Source of the DNA: Spirosoma terrae
GTDB lineage: Bacteria; Bacteroidota; Bacteroidia; Cytophagales; Spirosomataceae
NCBI RefSeq assembly: GCF_010435915.1
Contig: NZ_JAAFZH010000008.1
Span: 1 to 64,000, forward strand
Length of the DNA: 64,000 nucleotides
Reading direction: 5' to 3'
Position numbers and translations under genes: made by a program. The notes beneath the pieces were generated by a model. The model searched no databases, was not told the origin of the DNA, and saw nothing but the letters and a program-made list of their open reading frames with translations. This document shows, piece by piece, positions 17,133 to 27,300 of the stretch (the stretch's first letter is position 1; every line of letters starts with the position of its first letter).

Positions 17133-20100
17133 ATGAAAAAATTTTTATCTGAGCATGCACGTATCTGTTTCGTGAGCCTCATTTTACTAGCGTGGCCTGG
17201 ACTGACCAAGGTGGTTTTGGGGCAAGGATTTAGATCTGAATCTGGAAACTCGAACCCCTTTAATACAGTCAATACTGGATCGGGCGGTACGTCTACCTCG
17301 CTGGCTGATCTGGACGGCGATGGCGATCTGGATATGATTGTAACGAAGTTTGATGGAGCTATTCAGTATTACATCAACACGGGCGTTATCCCACCCAGTA
17401 CGCAACCTGTTTTTATTCTTTCGGAGAGTGTTCCCATCCCGCAGCCCAATGTCGGGTCTAACAAGAACCTCAAATTTGCCTTTGGCGATTTAGATGGCGA
17501 TGGCGATCTGGATGCCGTAACGGGTAATCGGGATGGCCTGATTTTGCCATTTTTTAACAATGGTACCCGAACCAATCCCATTTATGCACAGGGGATTATT
17601 CCACGGGGCTCCAATCGCGGGCGAGCGGCTGCGGGCCCGAACAACCAGAACATCGTGCCGGGTATCGATTATACGAATGAAGGCTACACCTATGTGAGCC
17701 TGGCCGATTTCGATGCGGATGGGGATCTGGATATGCTGGTCATCACCAATACGGCCATCCATTATCTGCGCAACGTGGGCAGTCCGAGCGCAGCTTCCTT
17801 TCAGGAAGTTACCGGATGTGATAACCCATTTTCGGCTATCCGCAGAACCAGCGTTGTGTCAAACCCAATTATTGGCGATTTAGATGGCGATGAAGATTTG
17901 GACGTAGCGTTTTCGGGATTGCCGATTACGTATTATAGAAATATAGGAACGCCACAGAATCCGGTTTTTATCCAGATTATCGGCGAGGGTAATCCATTTG
18001 AAGGGCTGAATATAGGGCCATTGTCGCAGATCGAGTTAGGGGATCTGGATCAGGATGGGGATAATGATGTAGTAGTTGGGCAACCATCGGGTACTATATC
18101 CTATCTACGAAATGCGCTTCGAATTACGCACCAGCCCGATCCCGCCAGCGTAGCAGTTTGTGCCGGAGCGTCGGTTAGTACAACCGTGTCTGTCTGGAGA
18201 GATGGGGAGGGGCAACCCCAGTATCAGTGGTTTCGCAACACCCAATCTTCCGATACGCCGGTTCAGGGGCAAAATACGGCTACATTAACGCTGAATAATC
18301 TTCAGCCGGATGATGCCGGGCTTTATTTCCTCCGGATAATTGATGGGGAGGACGTTATTTTATTCAGTGATGGTTTTAACGTAGTGGTGCAGCAGGCGAT
18401 CATTACGGAGCAGCCCGCCAGTGGGTCGACCGTAGCGGCTGGAACGAATGTGGTCGTGCCTGTTTCGGTTAGTGGGCCAAATTCTAGTTTCCAATGGTAT
18501 CGAAACGGAAATGCCGTTGAAGGCCAGACCGATGCTACGTTGACGCTGAACCAGGTGACAACGGCTCAGTCGGGGTCTTACGTATTGGTGGTGACGAGTA
18601 CCTGTAATAGCCTCACATCCACAACGTTTGATTTGACGGTTCAACCAGCGAGTTCAGCGGTCAGTGCTACTAAAACGGTGACAGGCAATTTTGCGCCGGG
18701 AGGTGCTGTTACGTATACGATCGTTATCGATCCTGGGTCACACTTTCAGTACGACAACTCGGGGGATGAGTTTACCGATGTGCTACCAACCAGTCTAAGT
18801 CTGGTGTCGGCTACGGCCACCACGGGCAATGCTGTCGCGAATGTGTCGACGAATTCTGTTACATGGAATGGCTTCTTCTCGCCGGGCACGCTAATTACGA
18901 TTACGATCGAAGCAACGATAAAAAATGGTACGGGTGGTCAGACGATCAGTAATCAGGGACGTGTTAATTATGACGCGGATAACAATCAATCGAACGAAAC
19001 AACCGTACTGACCAATGATCCTAGCACAGAAGGCACCAGCAACCCAACTGTTTTCCAGGTGTTCTGTCCACCATTGTCGGTGTCACTAACGAACGATGGG
19101 CCGCTGACCTGTGCCAAGCCAGTTGTACTTCTGACGGCAACTGCTACGGAGATGGTACCTCTTTCGGTAAGACCTGGTTCTGCAAGAGCGGCTGCCGCCA
19201 ATGCACCGGCCGCTACGACCTATACGTATGTCTTTAGCCCAGGCGTGACTCAGACTGGTGGTGTTAGCAGTAACACGGCTACGGTGAATACGGGTGGTGT
19301 CTACAGCGTAACCGTAACCGCTTCCACGGGATGCTCGGCAACGGCCCAGACCGAAGTGGTCAATAATTCTGAGCTGGCAGCACCTACCTTACAGGCTAGT
19401 GCACAGAACACAACGAATCAGCCAATTTCTGTGACGGCGTCGGGTTGTACGAGTGGTACCGTAAACTGGAGCGCGCAGGGCGGAACGGGAACCGCTAACG
19501 GAGCCGTATACACCTTTACGCAGCCGGGCAACTATACGCTTACGGCTACCTGCACGCAAAATAGCTGTACGAGTCCTGCTTCTGCCCCAGTGGTGCTATC
19601 GATTCTGCCAGCTGCCAGTGGATTCTCCATTACGTCGGTAACGATGGTTACTTGCCAATTGGTCGATGCCGCTAAAGGAGGCTATCAGGTTAGTTTTACA
19701 CCGCAATATGCCGGGCAGAACAGTAATCCTATCTCGTTCTCCATTGTGAACGAAAAACTGGTGACCACCGATCCTCCTCCATATTCGGTTCGGTTGTATA
19801 CCGACAACCCAATTATTACGTTGGTGGCCAATCAGGCAGGAAGTCAGGAAGCTCGTTTTCAGTACAACTGGTGGGCGTCTTGTCAGTTGGGATCAAGTCC
19901 GAACCAGCCGCCCCGAACAACAGGTATTGCGAGCCGGACTATTGTTCAGGGACAAGCTTTCCAGCTTGAGTTGAAAAACTACTTCGCTGATCCAGAGCAG
20001 CAGCCCCTTACGTTCTCGGCTGATGGATTGCCCGCCGGAATAACCCTGTCAGGCAGTGTTATCAGTGGTAGTGCGTCGGCAACCGGTGTGTCGAATGTGA

Positions 20101-20729
20101 CCGTTACCGCTTTTGATCCTGGTGGTTTATCGGTGAACACAAGCTTCCAGCTGGTGGTAAATCCGGTCTCTACAACGCCGGGGGCCTTTACCATAACAGG
20201 TGTAACCACGATACGTTGTGAAACCTTAAACGCTAATAACCGCCGATTGTCGTTCAACCCGCAATATGCGGGCGTAACGGGGCAGCCTATCAGCTTCTCG
20301 ATTGTGAATGAGCGACTACCAACCACCGATCCGGGGCCATACAGTATTGACCTGAATATCGACAATCCGGTGATCCGATTAAGCGCCAAGCAAGGTACTA
20401 TCACTGCTAGCTACGTGTACAACTGGCTGGCGGCCTGTAACGCTCCGGCTCGTGTTGGCGTAACGGAAACGGGCAATCAGTTGGAGGTAAAAGTGCTGGG
20501 CAATCCCGTTGATGGGAAAGACGCTGAGATTGAAATTACGGGCGCGAGTGGACAGACCGTTCAGATTGAACTGGTTGATCAGCAGGGGCGTGTTCTAGGC
20601 AAGCAGCAGATCAATAAAGCCGGTCAGGTCGAACGAGCCAGTATTCCGGTCAACTCCGGTAAAGGTACGCTGCTGTTACAAGTCAGTACGTCAACGCAGC
20701 GCCAACTGGTCAAGCTTCTGAAGCCATAA
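17133..20729 (+). CDS. Giant exported FG-GAP/Ig-repeat protein with type IX sorting domain
   Basis: A 1198-residue surface or secreted protein. After a signal peptide (about 1-30) it has at least five FG-GAP/VCBS-type calcium loops of the form DLDGDGDLD in its first ~320 residues, which suggests a beta-propeller. Two Ig-like domains follow (QYQWFRN and SFQWYRNG, each with its LTLN...G.Y. end), then a DUF11-like adhesin domain (about 510-640), further beta domains, two copies of the ~87-residue repeat found in the neighbouring subtilase (about 829-915 and 1018-1103), a dystroglycan/cadherin-like domain between them, and a type IX sorting domain (about 1107-1198). The start at ATG 17133 (MKKFLSEHAR) is preferred over GTG at 17100 because it leaves a normal signal peptide. 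Likely an adhesin or matrix protein. Confidence 0.85.
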   Translation: MKKFLSEHARICFVSLILLAWPGLTKVVLGQGFRSESGNSNPFNTVNTGSGGTSTSLADLDGDGDLDMIVTKFDGAIQYYINTGVIPPSTQPVFILSESVPIPQPNVGSNKNLKFAFGDLDGDGDLDAVTGNRDGLILPFFNNGTRTNPIYAQGIIPRGSNRGRAAAGPNNQNIVPGIDYTNEGYTYVSLADFDADGDLDMLVITNTAIHYLRNVGSPSAASFQEVTGCDNPFSAIRRTSVVSNPIIGDLDGDEDLDVAFSGLPITYYRNIGTPQNPVFIQIIGEGNPFEGLNIGPLSQIELGDLDQDGDNDVVVGQPSGTISYLRNALRITHQPDPASVAVCAGASVSTTVSVWRDGEGQPQYQWFRNTQSSDTPVQGQNTATLTLNNLQPDDAGLYFLRIIDGEDVILFSDGFNVVVQQAIITEQPASGSTVAAGTNVVVPVSVSGPNSSFQWYRNGNAVEGQTDATLTLNQVTTAQSGSYVLVVTSTCNSLTSTTFDLTVQPASSAVSATKTVTGNFAPGGAVTYTIVIDPGSHFQYDNSGDEFTDVLPTSLSLVSATATTGNAVANVSTNSVTWNGFFSPGTLITITIEATIKNGTGGQTISNQGRVNYDADNNQSNETTVLTNDPSTEGTSNPTVFQVFCPPLSVSLTNDGPLTCAKPVVLLTATATEMVPLSVRPGSARAAAANAPAATTYTYVFSPGVTQTGGVSSNTATVNTGGVYSVTVTASTGCSATAQTEVVNNSELAAPTLQASAQNTTNQPISVTASGCTSGTVNWSAQGGTGTANGAVYTFTQPGNYTLTATCTQNSCTSPASAPVVLSILPAASGFSITSVTMVTCQLVDAAKGGYQVSFTPQYAGQNSNPISFSIVNEKLVTTDPPPYSVRLYTDNPIITLVANQAGSQEARFQYNWWASCQLGSSPNQPPRTTGIASRTIVQGQAFQLELKNYFADPEQQPLTFSADGLPAGITLSGSVISGSASATGVSNVTVTAFDPGGLSVNTSFQLVVNPVSTTPGAFTITGVTTIRCETLNANNRRLSFNPQYAGVTGQPISFSIVNERLPTTDPGPYSIDLNIDNPVIRLSAKQGTITASYVYNWLAACNAPARVGVTETGNQLEVKVLGNPVDGKDAEIEITGASGQTVQIELVDQQGRVLGKQQINKAGQVERASIPVNSGKGTLLLQVSTSTQRQLVKLLKP

Positions 20730-20750
20730 AGGGCTGATTGAATAGCCTTA

Positions 20751-20815
20751 ACAAAAAGTCAGGGTCCCGACAGAAGAGCGTCTTCGCTCCATTGGTCGGG
20801 ACCCTGACTTTTTGT
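20751..20815. terminator. Strong terminator after the FG-GAP protein gene
   Basis: Perfect 21-base inverted repeat (20751-20771 and 20795-20815). The right arm ends in a T-run on the plus strand, and the left arm starts with an A-run, so it can work in both directions. It lies 22 bases after the stop codon. Confidence 0.85.
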
Positions 20816-20842
20816 GTCACATGAACGTTGTGCTGCTGTATT

Positions 20843-20942
20843 ACGTAATTATCCCCGACAGCATCCTGCTGTCCGAACTGCGATTAGCAACGGAGGAGAG
20901 TTCATGAGTCAGACAGCAGGATGCTGTCGGGGACAATTACGT
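20843..20942. repeat. REP-like palindromic element, copy 2
   Basis: Arms 20843-20873 and 20912-20942 pair over 31 bases with one mismatch. The 17-mer GACAGCATCCTGCTGTC sits at 20857-20873 and inverted at 20912-20928, as in copy 1 at 13511. The outer flank ACGTAATT differs from copy 1. The element ends 3 bases before the stop codon of the convergent histidine kinase gene. Confidence 0.8.
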
Positions 20943-20945
20943 TGT

Positions 20946-23294
20946 TTAGGCGATGCTTTCGGCGGTGACGAGGGGGAGGTGGATAATTACGTCGGTATAT
21001 TCGCCTTCTTTGGATTCGATTTTCATATGCCCCTGGAGGTATTCAATAACATCCTTACTCATGTATAAGCCAAGACCGGTTCCTTTAGCGGTTGGTTTGG
21101 TCGTGAAGAATGGATTGAACAACTGAGCCAATTCTTTAGGCGGTATACCCCGGCCATTATCCCGAATACGAATCTCGGCCTGATCGTCGAGTTGTTGTGT
21201 AGAGACTTGGATTGCAGGCTTGAAATCGGCCTGCCGACGTTGCTGCTCTGATAACGAATAACAGGAATTGTCGATCAGATTGGCGATTACTTCGGTAAAC
21301 TCATGTGTAAGCAGGGTTACTTCGAGAGGCTGCGGCTGAAGATGAAAGATCAGTTCTACAGACAAGGGCGGTGTATAGTCCGCCACTGCTTTCTGCAGTG
21401 AGTTGCTGATGTGCTGCTCCAGAAAATGATTGACATCGAGCGTAGCAAACGTCGACGACCGTTCTTTGAGTAGCTTTTGCATACCCTGTAAGATACGGGC
21501 TGTGCTGTTGCCGTGCTGATTGATTTTGTCCAGATTCTGGCTAAGCATGGTACTGGAATCTTCCAGGTCATCCAGATCGTTGGGATCGAAGGTTGGTTGA
21601 TATTTCTGCGTTACGTCCGTAACCTCCCGAAGCAGGTCTTTGGCGGCCAGCGAGAAGTTATTGATGTAATTGAGTGGATTAAGAATACGGTCAACAATAC
21701 CCTTGGTCAGCTTACCCATAGTAGCCATTTTTTCGGCCTGAACCAGTTGTCGTTGTGTCGATTGAAGCTCAGTAAGGGTTTTCTGAAGCTGTACTTTCTG
21801 CTCTTCGAGTTGCGATTTTTGTTGTTGAAGCTGCTGTTTCTGCGCTTCCAGCAACGTATTGGCTTTGTGTTTGGTCCGGTAGGCGTAAAACGAAACGCCA
21901 GCCAGTAGCAGCATGAGTACCAGCCCCGATAGCAAGGCTATCTGCCGGGCTTCGGCAATTGCGTTTTGTTTTTGTTGTTCTATCTGGGCAGCCTGTTCTT
22001 TTTTCTCGAATTCGTAATTCATACTAAGTTCAGTGGACTTACGAATGTTTTCTTTGCCCCGAACGGAGTCGGCAATGGTAGCGGCTATTTTGTAGGTAGA
22101 AAGTGCCCGGCGATAGTCGCCCGTTTTTTCGTAACAGTCGGATAGTTCCCGATAAATGTCTCCGGTCTGGCTATCGTAAATATCGGCGTCTTTCAGAGCC
22201 GCAAACCCTTTTTCGTAGGAGGAAATAGCGGCTGCATACTTATTCTGCATTTTCAGAATAGTGCCCATCGACGCATAAGCCTGATGAATATTGAGCGGTT
22301 GCCGGGATTCATTCGCAATGTCTATGGCGCTCTTTCCTAAGCGTTCCGCTTCTGCAAATTTTTTCTGTTCGGCCAGGCTGGTTGCTGCCGTTGTCAGACT
22401 GGCGGCTTCCATGCCCTGATCGCCCATTTCCTTGCTCAGTTTTGCCGCCATACTGGCAAACTCATACGCTTTCTGGCTCTTGCGCTGACTGGTATAGATA
22501 GTGGCCATGTTGGAGTAGGCATATAACTCCACATTTTTCAGCCCTTCCTGTTGGGCTAGTTTTATGGCTCTGGTATAGCGCTGTTCAGCTCGCAGATCGT
22601 CGCCCATTGCCTTGTAGGTGTTCGCCATATTGACGAGACAGAGCGCCTGGTTCCTGTAGTTGTTATTTGTTTCGGCTAGTCGTAAGGCTTTTTGTTCATA
22701 CCGTAGTGCTTCAGGATGATTCGATAGCATGCTGTATGACGTACCGATATTCATATATAGTTTTTCCAGACCGCTCTTGTCGGCGCCCTGTTCGGCAATA
22801 GGAATGCCTTTCTGGAAGAAGGCGATTGAGCTATCGTATTTGCTCTGCATACCATACAGCATGCCATACGTATTGTAGACCTTCAGGAGTCGACTCATTT
22901 CTTTCAGGGAAATAGCCATATCCTCCGCAGTTTTCAGATTGTTTTTGGCGGCCGTGTAGTCGCCTTTCAAAATATAGCAACCAGCCAGACTGCGACGGGC
23001 CGAAATTTCACCAGCTTTAAAATTGATCTTTTGGGCCTGTCCAATAGTTTTGAGGCTCAAAGCCAACGCTGAATCGATATTTACGTCGACGAGCAAGTCA
23101 ATTTTTTTATTGATAAGACTAATGCGGGCGGTATCGGAAGAAGCCTGATTAATAAGCCGATTCAGGCTATCCAGCTTGGGCGTTTGAGCCTGGCTAGCCT
23201 GTACTACCATCAGCAGGTAAATCAGGAGATATTCGTATTTCATAAAAGCGGATAAAAGAGGATGTATGCGTACTGCTTTTTCCTTACTAATCAA
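20946..23294 (-). CDS. TPR-containing histidine kinase with degenerate phospho-acceptor site
   Basis: A 782-residue membrane sensor: signal sequence, periplasmic tetratricopeptide repeats (about 40-410), a single membrane helix (about 453-472), a coiled coil rich in Gln, a HisKA-like dimerisation region and a HATPase domain. The ATPase part looks intact: N box LIDNSCYSLS, G1 box DNGRGIP, G2 box GTGLGLYMSKDV. In the dimerisation helix the usual G-I-A-H-E-I-N-N-P reads GIVDRILNP, with D535 where the phosphorylated His belongs. It may therefore not autophosphorylate, and could act as an ATP-binding scaffold or phosphatase. No response regulator gene is adjacent. The first ATG (23294) or a second at residue 18 (MKYEYLL) could be the start. 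Confidence 0.88.
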   Translation of the reverse strand: MISKEKAVRIHPLLSAFMKYEYLLIYLLMVVQASQAQTPKLDSLNRLINQASSDTARISLINKKIDLLVDVNIDSALALSLKTIGQAQKINFKAGEISARRSLAGCYILKGDYTAAKNNLKTAEDMAISLKEMSRLLKVYNTYGMLYGMQSKYDSSIAFFQKGIPIAEQGADKSGLEKLYMNIGTSYSMLSNHPEALRYEQKALRLAETNNNYRNQALCLVNMANTYKAMGDDLRAEQRYTRAIKLAQQEGLKNVELYAYSNMATIYTSQRKSQKAYEFASMAAKLSKEMGDQGMEAASLTTAATSLAEQKKFAEAERLGKSAIDIANESRQPLNIHQAYASMGTILKMQNKYAAAISSYEKGFAALKDADIYDSQTGDIYRELSDCYEKTGDYRRALSTYKIAATIADSVRGKENIRKSTELSMNYEFEKKEQAAQIEQQKQNAIAEARQIALLSGLVLMLLLAGVSFYAYRTKHKANTLLEAQKQQLQQQKSQLEEQKVQLQKTLTELQSTQRQLVQAEKMATMGKLTKGIVDRILNPLNYINNFSLAAKDLLREVTDVTQKYQPTFDPNDLDDLEDSSTMLSQNLDKINQHGNSTARILQGMQKLLKERSSTFATLDVNHFLEQHISNSLQKAVADYTPPLSVELIFHLQPQPLEVTLLTHEFTEVIANLIDNSCYSLSEQQRRQADFKPAIQVSTQQLDDQAEIRIRDNGRGIPPKELAQLFNPFFTTKPTAKGTGLGLYMSKDVIEYLQGHMKIESKEGEYTDVIIHLPLVTAESIA

Positions 23295-23546
23295 GAAAAG
23301 TCTTACTACAAGTATAGCCTATTCGGGCCCAATAAACTAATGATCAGGTTTGAAATTCTGGCGACTTACTCATCGGAAAGCCTTGCTGTTGAGACGTATT
23401 AGCTAGTTAAATGAGGCAGAATTTCTTTATCGGACTAAACTAGATAATACGACCAAAACATTACGTTGGTGAGTTGGAACGTAGTATCGCTTACTAGCCT
23501 AGTCAGCACTATGGGTGCTCTGTTAGATATAACTTCAGATACGTCG

Positions 23547-24065
23547 ATGATATTTGATACGATAGATTATTTGCAATATGGGACAGCCCGGCAACGGGAA
23601 GCTTTTGCCCTATTGACCGAGCACCGCGTTCTGCAAAAACTGACCTCGTTTGATCCGATACTAGCCGGGACTATTCCGATCAATATTGATATTGACAGCA
23701 GCGATCTTGACATTATCTGCTACTGGACAAACCGGGCTGCTTTTTACAAGGCTGTTCTGGCTGGTTTTGAAACGGAATTTGCCTTCACAATTCAGGAATC
23801 GATAGTATCCGACCGGGAAGTAGTGATTGCCAATTGCCGGATTGGGCGCTTTGATATCGAAATTTTTGGTCAGAACGTACCCACCCGACATCAGATGGCT
23901 TATCGACATCTGCTTATCGAACATAAACTCCTGGAAGAACGTGGCGAAACGTTTCGGCAGGCAGTTATTGAGCTAAAACGGAGTGGATACAAAACAGAGC
24001 CTGCTTTCGCTAAACTGCTTGGCATTCAGGGTGATCCCTACGAAGGCTTACTGCTGTTTGACTAG
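23547..24065 (+). CDS. DUF4269 nucleotidyltransferase-like protein
   Basis: About 172 residues from the ATG at 23547 (MIFDTIDYLQYGTARQREAF), which matches the usual start of DUF4269 proteins; ATG at 23511 would add 12 residues. The segment GTIPINIDIDSSDLDIIC resembles a nucleotidyltransferase core: a G-T/S start followed by a D-x-D pair. Families of this fold move nucleotides onto proteins or small molecules, but DUF4269 has no established reaction known to me. The protein is soluble, with no signal peptide. It stands alone between the divergent histidine kinase and the SusC gene, and a short terminator follows. Confidence 0.82.
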   Translation: MIFDTIDYLQYGTARQREAFALLTEHRVLQKLTSFDPILAGTIPINIDIDSSDLDIICYWTNRAAFYKAVLAGFETEFAFTIQESIVSDREVVIANCRIGRFDIEIFGQNVPTRHQMAYRHLLIEHKLLEERGETFRQAVIELKRSGYKTEPAFAKLLGIQGDPYEGLLLFD

Positions 24066-24115
24066 CCTTTGTCCTGACCGATATAAACTGATTGAATAAC
24101 AGATGCTTTCCCGCG

Positions 24116-24145
24116 AATCGGAGCCTGCCAGGTTCCGATTTTTCG
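24116..24145 (+). terminator. Intrinsic terminator after DUF4269 gene
   Basis: Stem 24116-24125 pairs with 24131-24140 (10 bases, one G-T pair, 5-base loop), followed by a T-run. It lies about 50 bases after the stop codon. Another 240 bases to the SusC gene hold no visible gene. Confidence 0.7.
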
Positions 24146-24385
24146 TTTCTGGTAGGCGTAAGAGCCAGGGGAAAACAAATGTCTAAACTGCTTCGCTATA
24201 AATCTGCTCGGTCTGGTTTGAGTCGGTCAAAAATATTTTTCAAAAAAAAAGAGGTTAACACCTGTTTTCTGCGCTCTTACTGAATAGTGGTAACTGACAA
24301 TTTTATCTTCAAAAAATACTGATTATGAAATTGCTCCTTTCCTGGTTGCCACAATCCTGTTTTTCCTTTAACCCTTAATCTTTTT

Positions 24386-27300
24386 ATGCAGAAAATTTTT
24401 TCCAGACAGTGGCAGCGTATCCTGTATACGGGCTGCCTTCAGGTAGTACTGTGTTTATTCACAGTAAGTTATGGCTCCCCAAGAGACGTAGCGTCTATGA
24501 GCCGAAACCATCCAATGCCAAGTGATCAACCTGCCGACCGGGCTATTTCGGGTATCGTGTCTGATGAGACGGGGGCTGGTTTACCGGGCGTATCGGTGTT
24601 AATGAAAGGAACTCAGCGAGGAACCGTAACCGATAAAGATGGTGCCTATCGATTGACGGTGGCAGATGGCGCTGTAACGATAACGTTCAGTTTTGTGGGC
24701 TATGTCTCCCAGGACGTAGCGGTGAGCAATCAGACGGTCGTGAATGTTACGTTAAAACCTGAAACGAAGTCGCTCGACGAAATTGTCGTTGTAGGCTACG
24801 GAACGGCCCGTAAAAAGGATCTTACTGGTGCCGTAACGTCGGTAACAGCCAAAGATTTTAATAAGGGTAATTTTACGTCTCCCGATCAATTGATTCAGGG
24901 GAAGGTTTCCGGCGTGCAGATTCTCAATAACAGTGGGCAGCCGGGCGGAGCCGCAACGGTAAAAATTCGCGGAAATTCGGCTATTACGGGGAGCGGTCAA
25001 CCCTTATACGTAGTAGACGGGGTGCCACTCGATAACCGTTCGGCCCGGCCAGGATTAAATGCCAACGGCCTCGGTAATACGCCCGGTGGTAACCCGCTTA
25101 ACTTTCTAAACCCAGCCGATATTGCCTCCATTGATGTATTGAAAGATGCCTCGGCTACCGCTATTTATGGCTCCCGAGCGGCCTACGGTGTCGTCATCAT
25201 CAATACCAAACGGGGCCAGTCTGGGCAGGCTAAAGTTGACGTAGGGCTCAACACGGGCGTATCGACCATTTTTCGGAAAATAGACGTACTGAATGCCGAC
25301 CAATACCGGGAAGCCATCAAGTACTACGGTGTTAGCCCCTTGAATGATCGGGGTGGAAACGTGGATGCTTTCGATGCCATTTTGCGGAAAGGAATGCAGC
25401 AGAACTATACGATTGCTGTTAGTGGAGGGAATGAAAGTGGCAAATACCGTATATCGGCGGGCTATCTGAATCAGGAGGGCATTATCAATAAAACGGGTTT
25501 TAAAAAGTACACGGCTAATTTTTCCGGTAATCTAAAGTTTTTGGAGAGCAAAAAGCTGGGGTTAGACATGAACGTAAATTCCAGCCAGTACATTGAAGAT
25601 ATTGCCGCCATTACCAACGATGCGGGATCGAATGGTAGTTTGATTGGGCATGCGCTACAATGGAACCCTACTGATTCGCTGCGGAAAGCCAATGGTAGTC
25701 TCAACATCAAAGCGGGGGCAGTGATCAATCCGCTGGCTATGTCGGAGTTATATAACGACCAATCGAAGGTAACCACCATTCTAGCCAGTATCTCGCCCTA
25801 TTTTAAGTTTACCGACTGGCTGGAATACCGGATGCTGTATAGCATTAATTACAGCGCGGGTGGACGTCGGGCTTCTATTCACCAGGATATTAACATCAAC
25901 GCAACCCAGGGGCGGGGATGGGCCAGTATCGGAAACAGCGAACTCAGCACCCAGCAATTCACGCATACGCTGAATTTTAACAAAGACATTTTGCCGGATC
26001 TGAACCTGAATGCACTGGTTGGCTTTGAGTACATGAGTTTTGCCAATAAAGGGTCGGCTATGAGTGCGTTAGGGCCTGCATCCGGTTTTGGTAATTATGG
26101 TCTCGACTATACGAATTACATTCAGTATTCGAATACAACTGGTCGGACTGTTTCGTCGTTTGTTGATCCTACGTCTGAACTGCAGTCGTATTTTGGCCGG
26201 GCTATTGGTAATTACAAAGACCGCTATTTGATAACCGCTACGTTACGTGCGGATGGTTCCAGTAAGTTTGGGGCAAATAATAAGTATGGTTACTTCCCGT
26301 CATTCTCGGCCGCCTGGAATATCAGCAATGAGAAGTTCTTCCAGATAAGTACCATCAATTCGTTAAAGCTGCGGGGCGGCTGGGGTAAAACGGGTAATCA
26401 GGAGTTCCCCTCGGGATCGTCGCAGGCCCGCTATTCGTTTACCGACAATGGCGGACTAGGCCAGACCAATAACCCTAACCCAGATCTAAAGTGGCAGTCT
26501 GACAAGCAGTTTAACGTTGGTTTTGACGTAGCGTTATTGAACAATCGGTTGTCGGCAACGGTCGATTATTTCAATAAAACCACTACTGACTTATTGTTCC
26601 CCAGTCCGCCAATTCAGCCCGCTCCGCCCGGATCGGTTATTCGGTGGATCAACCTGGACGGGCGTATTGAAAACAAAGGGCTGGAAGTCGCCCTTGAGGC
26701 TTCGGTGATCAGTAAGGAAAACTTCAGCTGGGATTTGGCCGCCAATGCCACTTTTATCAAGAATAGTGTGTCTGGGTTAACCGCGCCTATTCTGACTGGT
26801 GCCTTGAGTGGGCCGGGACTTAGCGGGGTTTCGGTAGAGGTAATTCAGAACGGTTTGCCCATCAATGCCTTTTTTACCCGCCGATATCTGGGTATGAATG
26901 AATCGACTGGCCTTGCTACGTATGAAGATGCGGGAAATACGTTTTTCTACGTTGGTAATCCTAATCCTAAAACCTTGTTAGGATTAAGCACGACACTTCG
27001 GTATAAAAAGCTATCGCTGATTGCTAATATGAACGGAGCTTTCGGACATGATATTTACAACAATACCAACAATGCCGTTATCAGTGTTGGGCTGATCAAT
27101 GGCGGGCGGAATATCGGATTGTCGTTGTTCAAAGAGCCAACAAAAGAATCAATCGCTAATCCGGTAACACCATCGTCGCGATTCCTGGAGAAAGGAGATT
27201 ACCTGAAGATGACAAACGCTACGCTTTCGTACGCCATTGGGAATGTAGGAAAAGCAATTCGGGGCGCATCAGTGTATGTAACGGGTCAAAACCTGTTTGT

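Noticed and set aside
24092..24283. 63-codon plus-strand frame before the SusC gene
   Set aside because: It spans the DUF4269 terminator and has an unlikely basic, low-complexity translation.
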